Source: Caldicoprobacter algeriensis (lineage in GTDB: Bacteria; Bacillota; Clostridia; Caldicoprobacterales; Caldicoprobacteraceae). From it: DNA of 64,000 nt. Below, piece by piece: positions 26,894 through 35,234 of this stretch (positions are counted from its first letter, which is position 1; each line of letters starts with the position of its first letter). The notes below the pieces were generated by a model. It worked only from the letters and a program-made list of their open reading frames with translations. It was not told the DNA's origin and searched no databases. The DNA lies in contig NZ_JAHUQD010000001.1 in the NCBI RefSeq assembly GCF_023838525.1, positions 124,001-188,000 on the forward strand. Reading direction: 5' to 3'. The position numbers and the translations under genes are program-made.

Positions 26894-26929
26894 AAATGGA
26901 TATCAAGGATATTCCCTTGATATCCATTT
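26894..26929 (-). terminator. Terminator of the pta-ackA operon
   Basis: A perfect 15-bp inverted repeat (AAATGGATATCAAGG / CCTTGATATCCATTT) with a 6-base loop, followed on the minus strand by ATTTTTGG. About 90 bases after the ackA stop. Confidence 0.75.
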
Positions 26930-27022
26930 ATGCAATTAATTACAATACCAATTGCGATACTCAACTGCTCTAAAATAAACGATGGCCTTCCTAGCTTTGC
27001 TGTGCACCCATGAAATCCCGCA

Positions 27023-28228
27023 TCAACCAACCAATTCTACAGTCTCCCTTGCTATCATCAGCTCTTCATTTGTTGGAATCACCAAAACCTTCACTGTCGA
27101 GTCGGCAGTGGATATTTCGCCTTCTCGCCCCATTCTACCAACCATACGTTGATTCTTTTCCTCATCAATCTTTATGCCAAGAAACTCCAAACCTTCACAG
27201 GCTTTCTGGCGGATGTAAGGATTGTTTTCGCCTATGCCTGCAGTAAAGACTACGCAATCCAACCCACCCATAGCCGCGGCGTATGCACCAATGTACTTCT
27301 TGATGGAATAGGCAAATATGTCCAAGGCCAGCTGTGCCCGCTCATTCCCCTCTCGAGCAGCCGCTTCCAAGTCTCTGAAATCGCTGCTCACGCCCGATAT
27401 GCCTAGTACCCCCGATTCCTTGTTCAAGTAATGGTTGATCTGCTGGTAAGTCATATTTTCCTTTTCCATCAAAAACATGATGATAGCCGGGTCAATGGTG
27501 CCGCAGCGGGTACCCATGGGCAGCCCTTCCAGAGGGGTAAATCCCATGCTGGTGTCCACCGACTTGCCGTTTTTAACAGCAGTGATGCTGGACCCGTTGC
27601 CTAGATGGCACGTGACTATTTTCAGCTCTTCTATCGGCCTACCCATGAACCTGGCAGCCTTTAGCGATACGTACTTGTGCGAAGTACCGTGGAATCCATA
27701 GCGCCTTATGCCGTATTTTTCATAAGCGCTGTATGGAATGGCATATATGTAGGATTCCCTGGGCATGGTCTGATGGAATGCCGTATCAAAAACGGCCACC
27801 ATGGGTGTATTGGGCATAACACTTTTGCATGCCTCTATGCCGGTTATATTGGCAGGATTGTGAAGGGGCGCCAGCTCGCTGTTTGCTCTTATAGCCTCCA
27901 TTACATCATCGTCTATTACCACCGAACCCGAAAACTTCTCGCCGCCATGAACAACCCTGTGCCCTACCGCCGAAATCTCGGACATGTCTTTGATCACCCC
28001 GTATTCGGGGTGCACCAGCGCATCTATGACCATTCTCACGGCCTGCACGTGGTCCTTGATGTCGGTCCTTATCTCAACCTTTTCCTTCCCAGCCGGTGTA
28101 TGTGACAGCACAGAGTTGTCTATTCCTATTCGTTCGGCATTGCCTTTGGCCAAAACCGTTTCATCAGTCATATCGATAAGCTGATACTTCAGCGATGAAC
28201 TACCGGCATTGATGACCAACACCTTCAT
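27023..28228 (-). CDS. ackA: Acetate kinase
   Basis: 401 residues from the ATG at 28228, chosen because the family begins [17 protein letters not shown]; an earlier in-frame start lies inside the end of pta. Also visible: [14 protein letters not shown], the substrate-site HNP in [38 protein letters not shown] and [10 protein letters not shown]. The enzyme makes ATP and acetate from acetyl phosphate in the cytoplasm. It follows pta by 16 bases, so both steps from acetyl-CoA to acetate are in one operon. Nothing unusual. Confidence 0.97.
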   Translation of the reverse strand: MKVLVINAGSSSLKYQLIDMTDETVLAKGNAERIGIDNSVLSHTPAGKEKVEIRTDIKDHVQAVRMVIDALVHPEYGVIKDMSEISAVGHRVVHGGEKFSGSVVIDDDVMEAIRANSELAPLHNPANITGIEACKSVMPNTPMVAVFDTAFHQTMPRESYIYAIPYSAYEKYGIRRYGFHGTSHKYVSLKAARFMGRPIEELKIVTCHLGNGSSITAVKNGKSVDTSMGFTPLEGLPMGTRCGTIDPAIIMFLMEKENMTYQQINHYLNKESGVLGISGVSSDFRDLEAAAREGNERAQLALDIFAYSIKKYIGAYAAAMGGLDCVVFTAGIGENNPYIRQKACEGLEFLGIKIDEEKNQRMVGRMGREGEISTADSTVKVLVIPTNEELMIARETVELVG

Positions 28229-28244
28229 CCCGTGTCCCTCCCCT

Positions 28245-29237
28245 TCACTGTTGTTGGGCCTCAACAGCCGTAATGGCCACCACGTTGACGATGTCCTCGG
28301 CGCTACAGCCCCTTGACAGGTCGTTTACCGGCTTTGCCAGCCCCTGGCTCAGCGGTCCCAACGCCATGGCCTTGGCCAGCCTCTGAGTGAGCTTGTACGC
28401 AATATTGCCGGCGTTAAGGTCAGGGAATATCAATACATTTGCCCTACCCCCTACCGGACTGCCAGGACATTTCTTCTTGGCCACTTCCATATCCAGAGCA
28501 GCATCAACCTGCAGCTCGCCGTCTATGAGCAGGTCAGGCATCATCTCTTTGGCTATCCGTGTGGCCTCTCTTACCTTGTCAACCGATTCATGCTCTGCGC
28601 TCCCCTTTGTTGAAAAAGACAGCATGGCTACTCGTGGTTCCATACCCACCAGCACTTTAGCGGTCCTGGCTGCAGATACAGCAATAGCCGCCAGCTCCTC
28701 CGCCGTAGGGTTAGGATTCAGACCGCAGTCGGCATAGATGAACACTCCGTTTTCACCGTATGGGCAATCGGGCACCTCAATGAGGAAACAGCTGGATGCC
28801 ACCGATATCCCCGGCATGGTCTTTATGATCTGCAAAACCGGCCTCCATACATCCGGCGTACTGTGCACCGCACCCGCCACCATTCCATCTGCATCGCCCA
28901 GCTTGACCATCATGGAACCATAATACAGCGGGTTTTTCATGAGCTCCCTGGCTTTATCCGGGGTCATCCCTTTGTGTTTTCGCAACTCCACCAACTGATC
29001 GACGTAAAGGTCAAATTTATCCGAGCCCTCTGGCTCTATAATTGTAGCAGCCGCTATATCCAATCCTGCTGCGTTTTTATAAATCTCCTCTTTTTTGCCC
29101 AGCAGGATTATATCGGCTATGCCCTCCCTCATCACTATTTCTGCCGCTTTCAGCGTCCTGTCGTCATTACTTTCAGGAAGGACTATGCGCTTTTTGCACG
29201 ACTTGGCCTTGCTAATAATAGATTCCATTACACCCAT
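28245..29237 (-). CDS. pta: Phosphate acetyltransferase
   Basis: 330 residues, the length of the short form without the regulatory N-terminal domain. Motifs: [19 protein letters not shown] at the start, [15 protein letters not shown] in the middle, [38 protein letters not shown] and the final [17 protein letters not shown]. It converts acetyl-CoA and phosphate to acetyl phosphate, feeding ackA directly downstream. Divergent to tmcAL, with 269 bases between the starts. Confidence 0.97.
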   Translation of the reverse strand: MGVMESIISKAKSCKKRIVLPESNDDRTLKAAEIVMREGIADIILLGKKEEIYKNAAGLDIAAATIIEPEGSDKFDLYVDQLVELRKHKGMTPDKARELMKNPLYYGSMMVKLGDADGMVAGAVHSTPDVWRPVLQIIKTMPGISVASSCFLIEVPDCPYGENGVFIYADCGLNPNPTAEELAAIAVSAARTAKVLVGMEPRVAMLSFSTKGSAEHESVDKVREATRIAKEMMPDLLIDGELQVDAALDMEVAKKKCPGSPVGGRANVLIFPDLNAGNIAYKLTQRLAKAMALGPLSQGLAKPVNDLSRGCSAEDIVNVVAITAVEAQQQ

Positions 29238-29506
29238 AGATATTCCCCTTTCAGCAAAAGATTTATTTTTTTGCTAATCACACACAAAAAAGCCAACCCA
29301 TTTAATATTCTACATAAAACATTAAAATCCTTCATAAAATATAATTTCAGAATTTTCTGTATATATTTTTTTAGCTTAAAACAACCATTATCTATTCTAA
29401 CCCAAATGACTAGCAAATCAATAGTTTTTTGAAGTTTTACATTGCACTGAGTTCAAGATAAAATAATAATATATCATCTATATCATCTCCAAAGCGAGGG
29501 GGAGTT

Positions 29507-30769
29507 ATGGTGAAAGTATTGGGGATTATCGCCGAATACAATCCGTTCCACAACGGGCACATGTATCACCTTAAAAGCTCTTTAGAGCTCATCGATCCCG
29601 ATTACACCATGGTGGCCATGTCGGGCCACTTCACCCAAAGGGGCGAAGCGGCCATAATCGATAAATGGGAAAGGACTGAGATGGCGCTTAGAAACGGCGT
29701 CGATATAGTAGTAGAGCTGCCGGCCGCATATTCATCTCAAACGGCGGAACTGTTCGCCTATGGCGGCGTTCAGCTTCTCAACCATACAGGGGTGGTAACC
29801 CACATTAGCTTTGGCAGCGAAATAGGGCAGATACAACCCCTTGCAGAAATAGCCAGGATACTGGCCGATGAACCACCACCTTTTAAAGCTCTGTTAAAAC
29901 AATACCTGGATCAAGGGCTGTCCTTCCCTCAGGCCAGGCACAGGGCAATCAAAGAGCATGCAAAAAGAAGCGGGCCGGGCTTTTCAGAAAGCCAGTGGGA
30001 AAAAATAATCAACAGCTCAAACTCCATACTGGCAATAGAATACCTGAAGGCGCTCTACAGAACCAACAGCAGCATAATCCCGGTTACAATTCAGCGGATA
30101 GGTGCACCATACAACGCTCAAGAGATGAGCGGTGAGGTATCCAGCGCAACGGCCATAAGGAATGAGCTCCTGAGGCAAAAATGCTGGGATAGCATTTCCC
30201 AGGCAATTCCTCAGGCATCCTTTGAAATATTAAAACGCGCTGTAGAATCTGGGAAAGGGCCGGTCACCAACAATTCCCTTGAACAGCTCTTATTGGGAAA
30301 AATCCGCTCGATGTGCCTGGAAGACATCAAACACCTTATGGATGTAGATGAAGGCCTTGAAAACCGCATAAAGGAATGCGCTCTTAAAGCCTCTACCCTG
30401 GATGAATTCATAGCCCTTGCCAAGACAAAGAGATACGTATACACGCGCCTGCAGCGCATACTCATTCATGCATTGCTGGGTATAACAAGAGAAAGAGTGG
30501 AAAGATTTCGGCGCGCCGGTGGGCCCCAATACTTGCGAATTCTGGGATTCTCAAAAAGAGCCATACCGCTTTTGAAGCAATTAAAACAAAACGCCAAGGT
30601 GCCCATAATAACCAAGACAGCTCACTATGCTCGCATACTCGAAAGCCCCATAGCCCGCGAAATGTTTGATATAGACATTTTGGCCACCGATTTATACAGC
30701 CTGGGCATACCCGATCCACGCTACAGAAGGGGAAACAGGGACTTTACCGAGAAGATCAGGATTGTCTAA
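29507..30769 (+). CDS. tmcAL: tRNA(Met) cytidine acetate ligase (YlbM)
   Basis: 420 residues. The nucleotidyltransferase start MVKVLGIIAEYNPFHNGHMYHL holds the HxGH-like motif (NGH), and MSGHFTQRGEAA follows. The C-terminal half contains the helical tRNA-binding part and ends with DIDILATDLYSLG. TmcAL forms N4-acetylcytidine at the wobble base of elongator tRNA-Met using acetate and ATP. It is transcribed away from pta-ackA, an apt neighbour since acetate is the shared metabolite, though that may be chance. A GAGGGGGAG site precedes the ATG. The last four bases overlap the convergent patatin gene. Confidence 0.95.
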   Translation: MVKVLGIIAEYNPFHNGHMYHLKSSLELIDPDYTMVAMSGHFTQRGEAAIIDKWERTEMALRNGVDIVVELPAAYSSQTAELFAYGGVQLLNHTGVVTHISFGSEIGQIQPLAEIARILADEPPPFKALLKQYLDQGLSFPQARHRAIKEHAKRSGPGFSESQWEKIINSSNSILAIEYLKALYRTNSSIIPVTIQRIGAPYNAQEMSGEVSSATAIRNELLRQKCWDSISQAIPQASFEILKRAVESGKGPVTNNSLEQLLLGKIRSMCLEDIKHLMDVDEGLENRIKECALKASTLDEFIALAKTKRYVYTRLQRILIHALLGITRERVERFRRAGGPQYLRILGFSKRAIPLLKQLKQNAKVPIITKTAHYARILESPIAREMFDIDILATDLYSLGIPDPRYRRGNRDFTEKIRIV

Positions 30770-31548
30770 CGCTGGTAGGTTTGTATGAGATTTTTTATGC
30801 GGTCCATGGCTTTCAGGGCCGCTTTTCTGCCCTCCTGTACGCATTCCTCCACCTTGTCGAAATAAAAGGGGTGTATATCCGAGACATCGGGATAGATTAT
30901 CACATCCCCTTTTTCCACGTTGTTCTTCAAAATCTCCAGTTCCATTACCTCCAATGACTGCAAAATCACTTCCAGAATGTTTACAGGCGGACGATGCTGC
31001 CCTCGAAATCCTACGTCCACTCCTATGACCACATCGGCTCCCATGCGTTTAACGGTATCCACCGGCACCCGTGCCAGCAGCCCCCCATCCACCAGGATAT
31101 AATCTCCCTGTTCAACTGGGGTAAATATCCCAGGGATGGATATACTGGACCGCACAGCCCTGTATACCTTGCCCTCGTTAAGCTCTATCAACCTGCAGGT
31201 CTTAAGGTCAACGGCCGTTACGGTAAGAGGAATGTTAAGTTCGCTAAACTCTTTATCGCGGGTAAGCAGCTTGATGAGTTCTTCAATCCTCTGTCCCTTT
31301 ACAAAGCCGTAACGCGGAACAGTGACATCATAATACTTCTTTATGTCCAGGTTTTGTGCCAGGGCCTCCATCATCTTTGGGGAAACACCGGCGGCATACA
31401 AAGCTCCTACAATGGCCCCAATGCTGGTTCCGGCTATGTAGTCAGGGACGATCCCGTTTTCCTCAAGCACCTGCAGTACACCAATGTGAGCCAAACCTCT
31501 AGCAGCCCCCGAGCCCAAAGCCAACCCTATCTTCACCTTTTTCTTCAT
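30766..31548 (-). CDS. Patatin-like phospholipase (RssA/YlbK type)
   Basis: 260 residues. The oxyanion glycines GSGAARGLAHIG, the nucleophile elbow GTSIGA and the dyad aspartate in LVDGGLLARVPVDTV are intact, so it should be an active acyl hydrolase of the Ser-Asp type. No signal peptide is seen; cytoplasmic or membrane-associated. In Bacilli the homologue (ylbK) lies next to ylbJ and ylbM, as here. The natural lipid substrate is not known. Confidence 0.93.
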   Translation of the reverse strand: MKKKVKIGLALGSGAARGLAHIGVLQVLEENGIVPDYIAGTSIGAIVGALYAAGVSPKMMEALAQNLDIKKYYDVTVPRYGFVKGQRIEELIKLLTRDKEFSELNIPLTVTAVDLKTCRLIELNEGKVYRAVRSSISIPGIFTPVEQGDYILVDGGLLARVPVDTVKRMGADVVIGVDVGFRGQHRPPVNILEVILQSLEVMELEILKNNVEKGDVIIYPDVSDIHPFYFDKVEECVQEGRKAALKAMDRIKNLIQTYQR

Positions 31549-31618
31549 AAACTTACTACCTCCACAATATGAATTATACTGAAGCGCACTCTTTATATGC
31601 CTTATTATGGGAGGAAAA

Positions 31619-32845
31619 ATGCATAAAAGATATGCCTTGATAAAGCTACAATCGATAACATTGGTAATGTTATGTCTCCTGGTCGCCTGTTTTATAATCG
31701 CCTTTCCGCGCCAATCGTTTCAAGCGGCCTTGACTGGCCTGGACACCTGGCTGAGAAACGTCTTCCCGGCACTGCTTCCTTTCTTCATCACCTCCGAAAT
31801 AATGATGGGCATCGGGCTGGTGGACTTTTTTGCCATCCTACTCAGGCCTGTCATGAGACCCTTGTTTCGCTGCCCGGGTGAAAGCTCGTTTATATGGGCC
31901 ATGAGCATCACCTCGGGCTATCCCGTAGGGGCAAAGCTGACCTCCTCTTTCCTCGAGAGAGGCAGCATAACCGTCCACGAAGCCCAAAGGATAATGGCCT
32001 TTTGCAGCACCTCCGGCCCGCTCTTCATGCTGGGCGCGGTGGGCATAGGAATGCTCAACAGTTCTGCAGCCGGCAAGGTCATCGCAGCAAGCCACTATAT
32101 CGCTTCCATTATAGTAGGCCTCATATTTCGCCTTTATATGCCATCCGACTATAAAAAGGCCAAAAAAATAGATAATCCCCCTGGCTTTAAAGCGGCTTTT
32201 GCGGCCCTGCTGGCCGCAAGAAAAAAGAACAGCAGAACCTTTGGAGAAATGCTGGGCGATGCCGTCCGCAATTCCATGAACGCACTTTTGTATATAGGGG
32301 GATTTATCATCCTCTTTTCGGTAATCATCAATATTTTGTTAAAAACGGGCTTCATAAGCAATGTGTCCCGAATGCTGGCACCTCTCCTCCTGCCTTTGGG
32401 AATGGAACCACAACTGCTCCCTGGCTTAATCGGCGGAATATTCGAGATGACCACCGGGTGCAAGCTGATATCCCAGGCCGCCGCTCCACTGTCCCAAAAA
32501 ATAATTCTAAGCGCATTTGTAATCAGCTGGAGCGGATTTTCTATTCACTGCCAGGCAATGGGCTTTTTAAGCAAGAGCGGCATCTCCATTGGCCTGTACA
32601 CCATGGCCAAATTTCTCCATGGAATCCTGGCTTCCATCCTGGCCTGGACCATTATGAAAATATGGGTACAACCCGACCCGGGCGTATTCCACCAATTTTC
32701 TCCTCAAACGAGTACATCATTTTACACTCAGCTGCAAAGCGCATGGCAGCTGGTTGTATGCTCCATCTTGATTCTGTTTCTGACCGCCTTAATTTCCCTT
32801 ATCATGGTACGCCTCAATCCATCCAGGCACTCAAACCGCCCATAG
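31619..32845 (+). CDS. ylbJ: Sporulation integral membrane protein YlbJ
   Basis: 408 residues from the ATG at 31619. The ATG at 31607 contains the GGAGGAAAA ribosome binding site in its own codons and is rejected. About ten hydrophobic segments; conserved family stretches are SGYPVGAKLTSSFLERGSI, MAFCSTSGPLFMLGAVG and GGIFEMTTGCKLIS, where the repeated polar glycine-rich loops resemble nucleoside-transporter gates. In Bacillus YlbJ is needed for spore cortex formation and is made in the mother cell under sigma E. It diverges from the patatin gene with 70 bases between the two starts. Confidence 0.92.
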   Translation: MHKRYALIKLQSITLVMLCLLVACFIIAFPRQSFQAALTGLDTWLRNVFPALLPFFITSEIMMGIGLVDFFAILLRPVMRPLFRCPGESSFIWAMSITSGYPVGAKLTSSFLERGSITVHEAQRIMAFCSTSGPLFMLGAVGIGMLNSSAAGKVIAASHYIASIIVGLIFRLYMPSDYKKAKKIDNPPGFKAAFAALLAARKKNSRTFGEMLGDAVRNSMNALLYIGGFIILFSVIINILLKTGFISNVSRMLAPLLLPLGMEPQLLPGLIGGIFEMTTGCKLISQAAAPLSQKIILSAFVISWSGFSIHCQAMGFLSKSGISIGLYTMAKFLHGILASILAWTIMKIWVQPDPGVFHQFSPQTSTSFYTQLQSAWQLVVCSILILFLTALISLIMVRLNPSRHSNRP

Positions 32846-32850
32846 CGCCC

Positions 32851-33300
32851 TCACTTCTTACTCCCCTTTAGCTCCTCGCGGTTCTGCCTTATGACCTCCA
32901 GCTGATGTGCAAGGTAGCGTTCCACCTCCTGCAGTATCTCATCAGCGTACTCCCTTGCACCCAGCCGTATCTTCTTGGCGCTATCCTGTGCATTTTCGAT
33001 GATCTCCCTTGACTGCTGATAGGCCATCTGCGTGATCTCGTGCTCGTCCACAAGGACTTTGATGTGCTGTTCGGCCTCCTTAAGAAGGGTTTCGGCTTCC
33101 TTTTGCGCTTCGGCCAGTATCCTCTGGCGTTCCTTGGTTATCATCTCTGCCTGTTGCAGTGCTTCCGGCAAGCTAAGGCGAATATCCCTGATGATATCCA
33201 GGCATTTATCGCGGTCCACCATTACTTTGCCCAGGAGGGGCACAGGCTTGCCATTCTCCAACTCATCCTCCAAAATATCCAGAAGGTTGAAAATATTCAT
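32851..33300 (-). CDS. Coiled-coil protein between coaD and ylbJ
   Basis: 149 residues. After a short N-terminal globular part (MNIFNLLDILEDELENGKPVPLLGKVMVDRDKC) the rest is one long alpha helix with heptads rich in E, Q, A and K. In Clostridia a protein of this kind is regularly found beside coaD and is often labelled ATPase, but no nucleotide-binding motif is present here. DivIVA-like or V-ATPase-stalk-like proteins have a similar look. Function unknown. It lies 15 bases after coaD on the same strand, so it is the last gene of the rsmD-coaD operon. Confidence 0.85.
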   Translation of the reverse strand: MNIFNLLDILEDELENGKPVPLLGKVMVDRDKCLDIIRDIRLSLPEALQQAEMITKERQRILAEAQKEAETLLKEAEQHIKVLVDEHEITQMAYQQSREIIENAQDSAKKIRLGAREYADEILQEVERYLAHQLEVIRQNREELKGSKK

Positions 33301-33315
33301 CTCTCCTACTCCCCC

Positions 33316-33798
33316 TCATGAGTTAATCAATCTCTTTTGTATATCAGGCAGAATAACTTCCGGCACCAGTTCGCCTATACATCCTCCCAGCCTGCCGATC
33401 TCCTTGACAATGCTGGAGCTCAAATAGGAATACTTATAGCTGGTCATCATGAACAAGGTTTCTATATTGGGGTCCAGCTTTCTGTTCATAAGCGCCATCT
33501 GAAACTCGTATTCAAAATCGGATACTGCCCTCAATCCCTTTATGATAACGCAGGCGTTTTTCTTCCTCATGAAATCAACCAGCAATCCTTCGAAATGATC
33601 AACTTCCACGTTGGGCAAATCGCTCACCGCTTTTTTAATGAGCTCCATCCTTTCGGCCACCGTAAATGTCGCCACCTTGTTGGGGTTGCGCACAACAGCC
33701 ACAATCAGCTTGTCAAATATCTTGCTGGCCCTTTTTATGATATCCATATGCCCATTTGTTATGGGATCGAAACTGCCTGGATAAACAGCCACCTTCAT
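33316..33798 (-). CDS. coaD: Pantetheine-phosphate adenylyltransferase
   Basis: 160 residues from the ATG at 33798; a GTG at 33810 would overlap the AGGAG site. [20 protein letters not shown] carries the TxGH motif and [15 protein letters not shown] the second nucleotide-binding motif (ISSxxxR-like, here with K). It makes dephospho-CoA from phosphopantetheine and ATP, the step before the last in coenzyme A synthesis. coaBC is in this window too (51.7 kb). It directly follows rsmD. Confidence 0.97.
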   Translation of the reverse strand: MKVAVYPGSFDPITNGHMDIIKRASKIFDKLIVAVVRNPNKVATFTVAERMELIKKAVSDLPNVEVDHFEGLLVDFMRKKNACVIIKGLRAVSDFEYEFQMALMNRKLDPNIETLFMMTSYKYSYLSSSIVKEIGRLGGCIGELVPEVILPDIQKRLINS

Positions 33799-33806
33799 GA
33801 CGCCAT

Positions 33807-34370
33807 TCACTCCTTTTTATAAAAGCTTATCGCTGTATCACCGTAACGCCTGTCCTGCAGTTTAATCAAGCTCCCCACTCTATCAGGTTGATGGTCCCTG
33901 CTGGAATGCTCAAGCACAACTATGCCATCCTGACACAGTATATCGCTGTCGGCAATGGCATTCAGAAGCAGGGCTTCCAATCCTCTGCTGTAAGGGGGAT
34001 CAGCAAATATTATGTCAAACCTTTCCCGGCCGGAAAGGCGTTTGATTGCGTAAAACACATCGTCGCGCATGACGGTGGTTTGTTCAACGCATCCCAAATT
34101 GGCACGGTTTTTGTTGAGCACATCGATGGCACGCGGGTCCTTCTCCACAAATACTACCCTTGAACAACCCCTGCTTAAAGCCTCTAGGCCCAGATTGCCC
34201 GTCCCGGCAAACAGGTCCAGCACGTTGCTGCCGGTAATGTACTGCTGCAGTATGTTAAATATGGCCTCTTTTACCCTGTCAGATGTGGGCCGGGTATGCA
34301 TGCCCTTTACCGCTAGCAGCCTTCTCCCCTTCCACCGCCCTGCTATAACTCTCAAGCCGGTTTCCCCCAT
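33807..34370 (-). CDS. rsmD: 16S rRNA (guanine(966)-N2)-methyltransferase
   Basis: 187 residues. [12 protein letters not shown] at the N-terminus, [15 protein letters not shown], the SAM-binding [19 protein letters not shown], and the catalytic IIFADPPY motif are typical. It methylates G966 of 16S rRNA during small-subunit assembly. The pairing rsmD-coaD is widely conserved in bacteria. Confidence 0.96.
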   Translation of the reverse strand: MGETGLRVIAGRWKGRRLLAVKGMHTRPTSDRVKEAIFNILQQYITGSNVLDLFAGTGNLGLEALSRGCSRVVFVEKDPRAIDVLNKNRANLGCVEQTTVMRDDVFYAIKRLSGRERFDIIFADPPYSRGLEALLLNAIADSDILCQDGIVVLEHSSRDHQPDRVGSLIKLQDRRYGDTAISFYKKE

Positions 34371-34548
34371 GATACCTAATTTTTTAATTATTATTCATTC
34401 TAGCATAATTTGCTATACCGGACAAGCAATCTTTAAAAAACAGGCTAATTTTCCTATACAAGCGGATGTATATTTTCAGCCATATCGTGCAATAATAGAA
34501 GTGTAACATCCCCCATAGAGCTCTTCCTTCAATTTCTCCTCTCCCAGC

Positions 34549-34579
34549 GCTGGTGGCTTAAAGGTCACCAGCTTTTTTT
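34549..34579 (+). terminator. Plus-strand intrinsic terminator without an obvious gene
   Basis: Arms GCTGGTG (34549-34555) and CACCAGC (34566-34572), then TTTTTTTG TTTT. The nearest plus-strand gene (ylbJ) ends 1.7 kb upstream, with minus-strand genes in between. A short untranslated RNA starting after 34371 is one explanation. Confidence 0.55.
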
Positions 34580-34713
34580 GTTTTATGCAGCAACCTTGGC
34601 GTGTGATCACGGCACAACTGAAAAGAGAAAACAGCACATTTAAAATGCTTTTCCCCATGCTGACCACTTTAACTAGTGCTCGCAGATGCACGGTTTTAGC
34701 AGCTACCAAAAAT

Positions 34714-34750
34714 GATAAAAGGGAACGACTCAAAGCCGTTCCCTTTTATC
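34714..34750 (-). terminator. Terminator of the SASP gene
   Basis: 14-bp arms GATAAAAGGGAACG / CGTTCCCTTTTATC around a 9-base loop, 8 bases after the SASP stop; minus-strand readout continues ATTTTTGG. Confidence 0.8.
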
Positions 34751-34757
34751 ATACATG

Positions 34758-34958
34758 TTATCTACCGCTGAGCTGCCTCTCGGCCTGCTCGATCATCCTC
34801 TTCACCATATACCCACCGATATAACCAGCCTCTTTAGCGGTCAAGTCTCCATTGTACCCCTGCTTCAGATTGACTCCCAGCTGGCTGGCTATCTCAAACT
34901 TCATGTTGTCAAGAGCCTGCCTAGCCTCGGGAACTACCTTCTTATTATTCCTGGCCAC
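34758..34958 (-). CDS. Small acid-soluble spore protein, alpha/beta type
   Basis: 66 residues from a GTG with AGGAGGTG eight bases before it. The germination-protease cleavage site region MKFEIASQLGV and the DNA-binding stretch GDLTAKEAGYIGGYMVKRMI are the two hallmarks of alpha/beta SASPs. These coat spore DNA, turn it to the A form and protect it from UV and heat. It stands alone, consistent with a forespore-specific (sigma G) promoter, although I could not pick that promoter by eye. Confidence 0.97.
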   Translation of the reverse strand: MARNNKKVVPEARQALDNMKFEIASQLGVNLKQGYNGDLTAKEAGYIGGYMVKRMIEQAERQLSGR

Positions 34959-35067
34959 GTCTATTTCACCTCCTGATTTATCGTGGTATTATTAATTTAA
35001 CCAATATAACGATTTTTACTCTAGTAATATATAGCAACTGTATATTAGCATCTCCATTTATATTTTT

Positions 35068-35175
35068 TCATTCTTTAAAGCGGTAAAGCTGATCCCTTAT
35101 AAACGTCCACTCAGGGGTAACAAGGTTTTCTCCAAAGTTTAGCAATACATCCAATTCATTATTCTCATCATCCAT
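35068..35175 (-). CDS. Possible very small protein after recG
   Basis: 36 codons from the ATG at 35175 (MDDENNELDVLLNFGENLVT and on), ending RFKE. The frame is open upstream for about 27 more codons to 35256 with a hydrophobic, signal-like stretch (LKRVIFVAFVITAYWG), but no ATG, GTG or TTG start is found there. It could be a secreted mini-protein whose start has been damaged, or chance. No family recognised. Confidence 0.3.
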   Translation of the reverse strand: MDDENNELDVLLNFGENLVTPEWTFIRDQLYRFKE

Positions 35176-35234
35176 TACATTACTTCCATTACCCCAATAC
35201 GCCGTTATAACAAACGCGACAAAAATAACTCTTT

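Larger units (their letters stand above)
34371..34757. other. Intergenic region with two terminators facing opposite ways
   Basis: No convincing gene. It contains a plus-strand hairpin with a T-run (34549-34579) and the SASP terminator (34714-34750). A minus-strand frame crosses the region but runs through both hairpins and shows no recognisable protein. Confidence 0.5.

Noticed and set aside
34476-34733. An 85-codon minus-strand gene after the SASP
   Set aside because: It begins inside the SASP terminator and runs through a second terminator hairpin; no family features.
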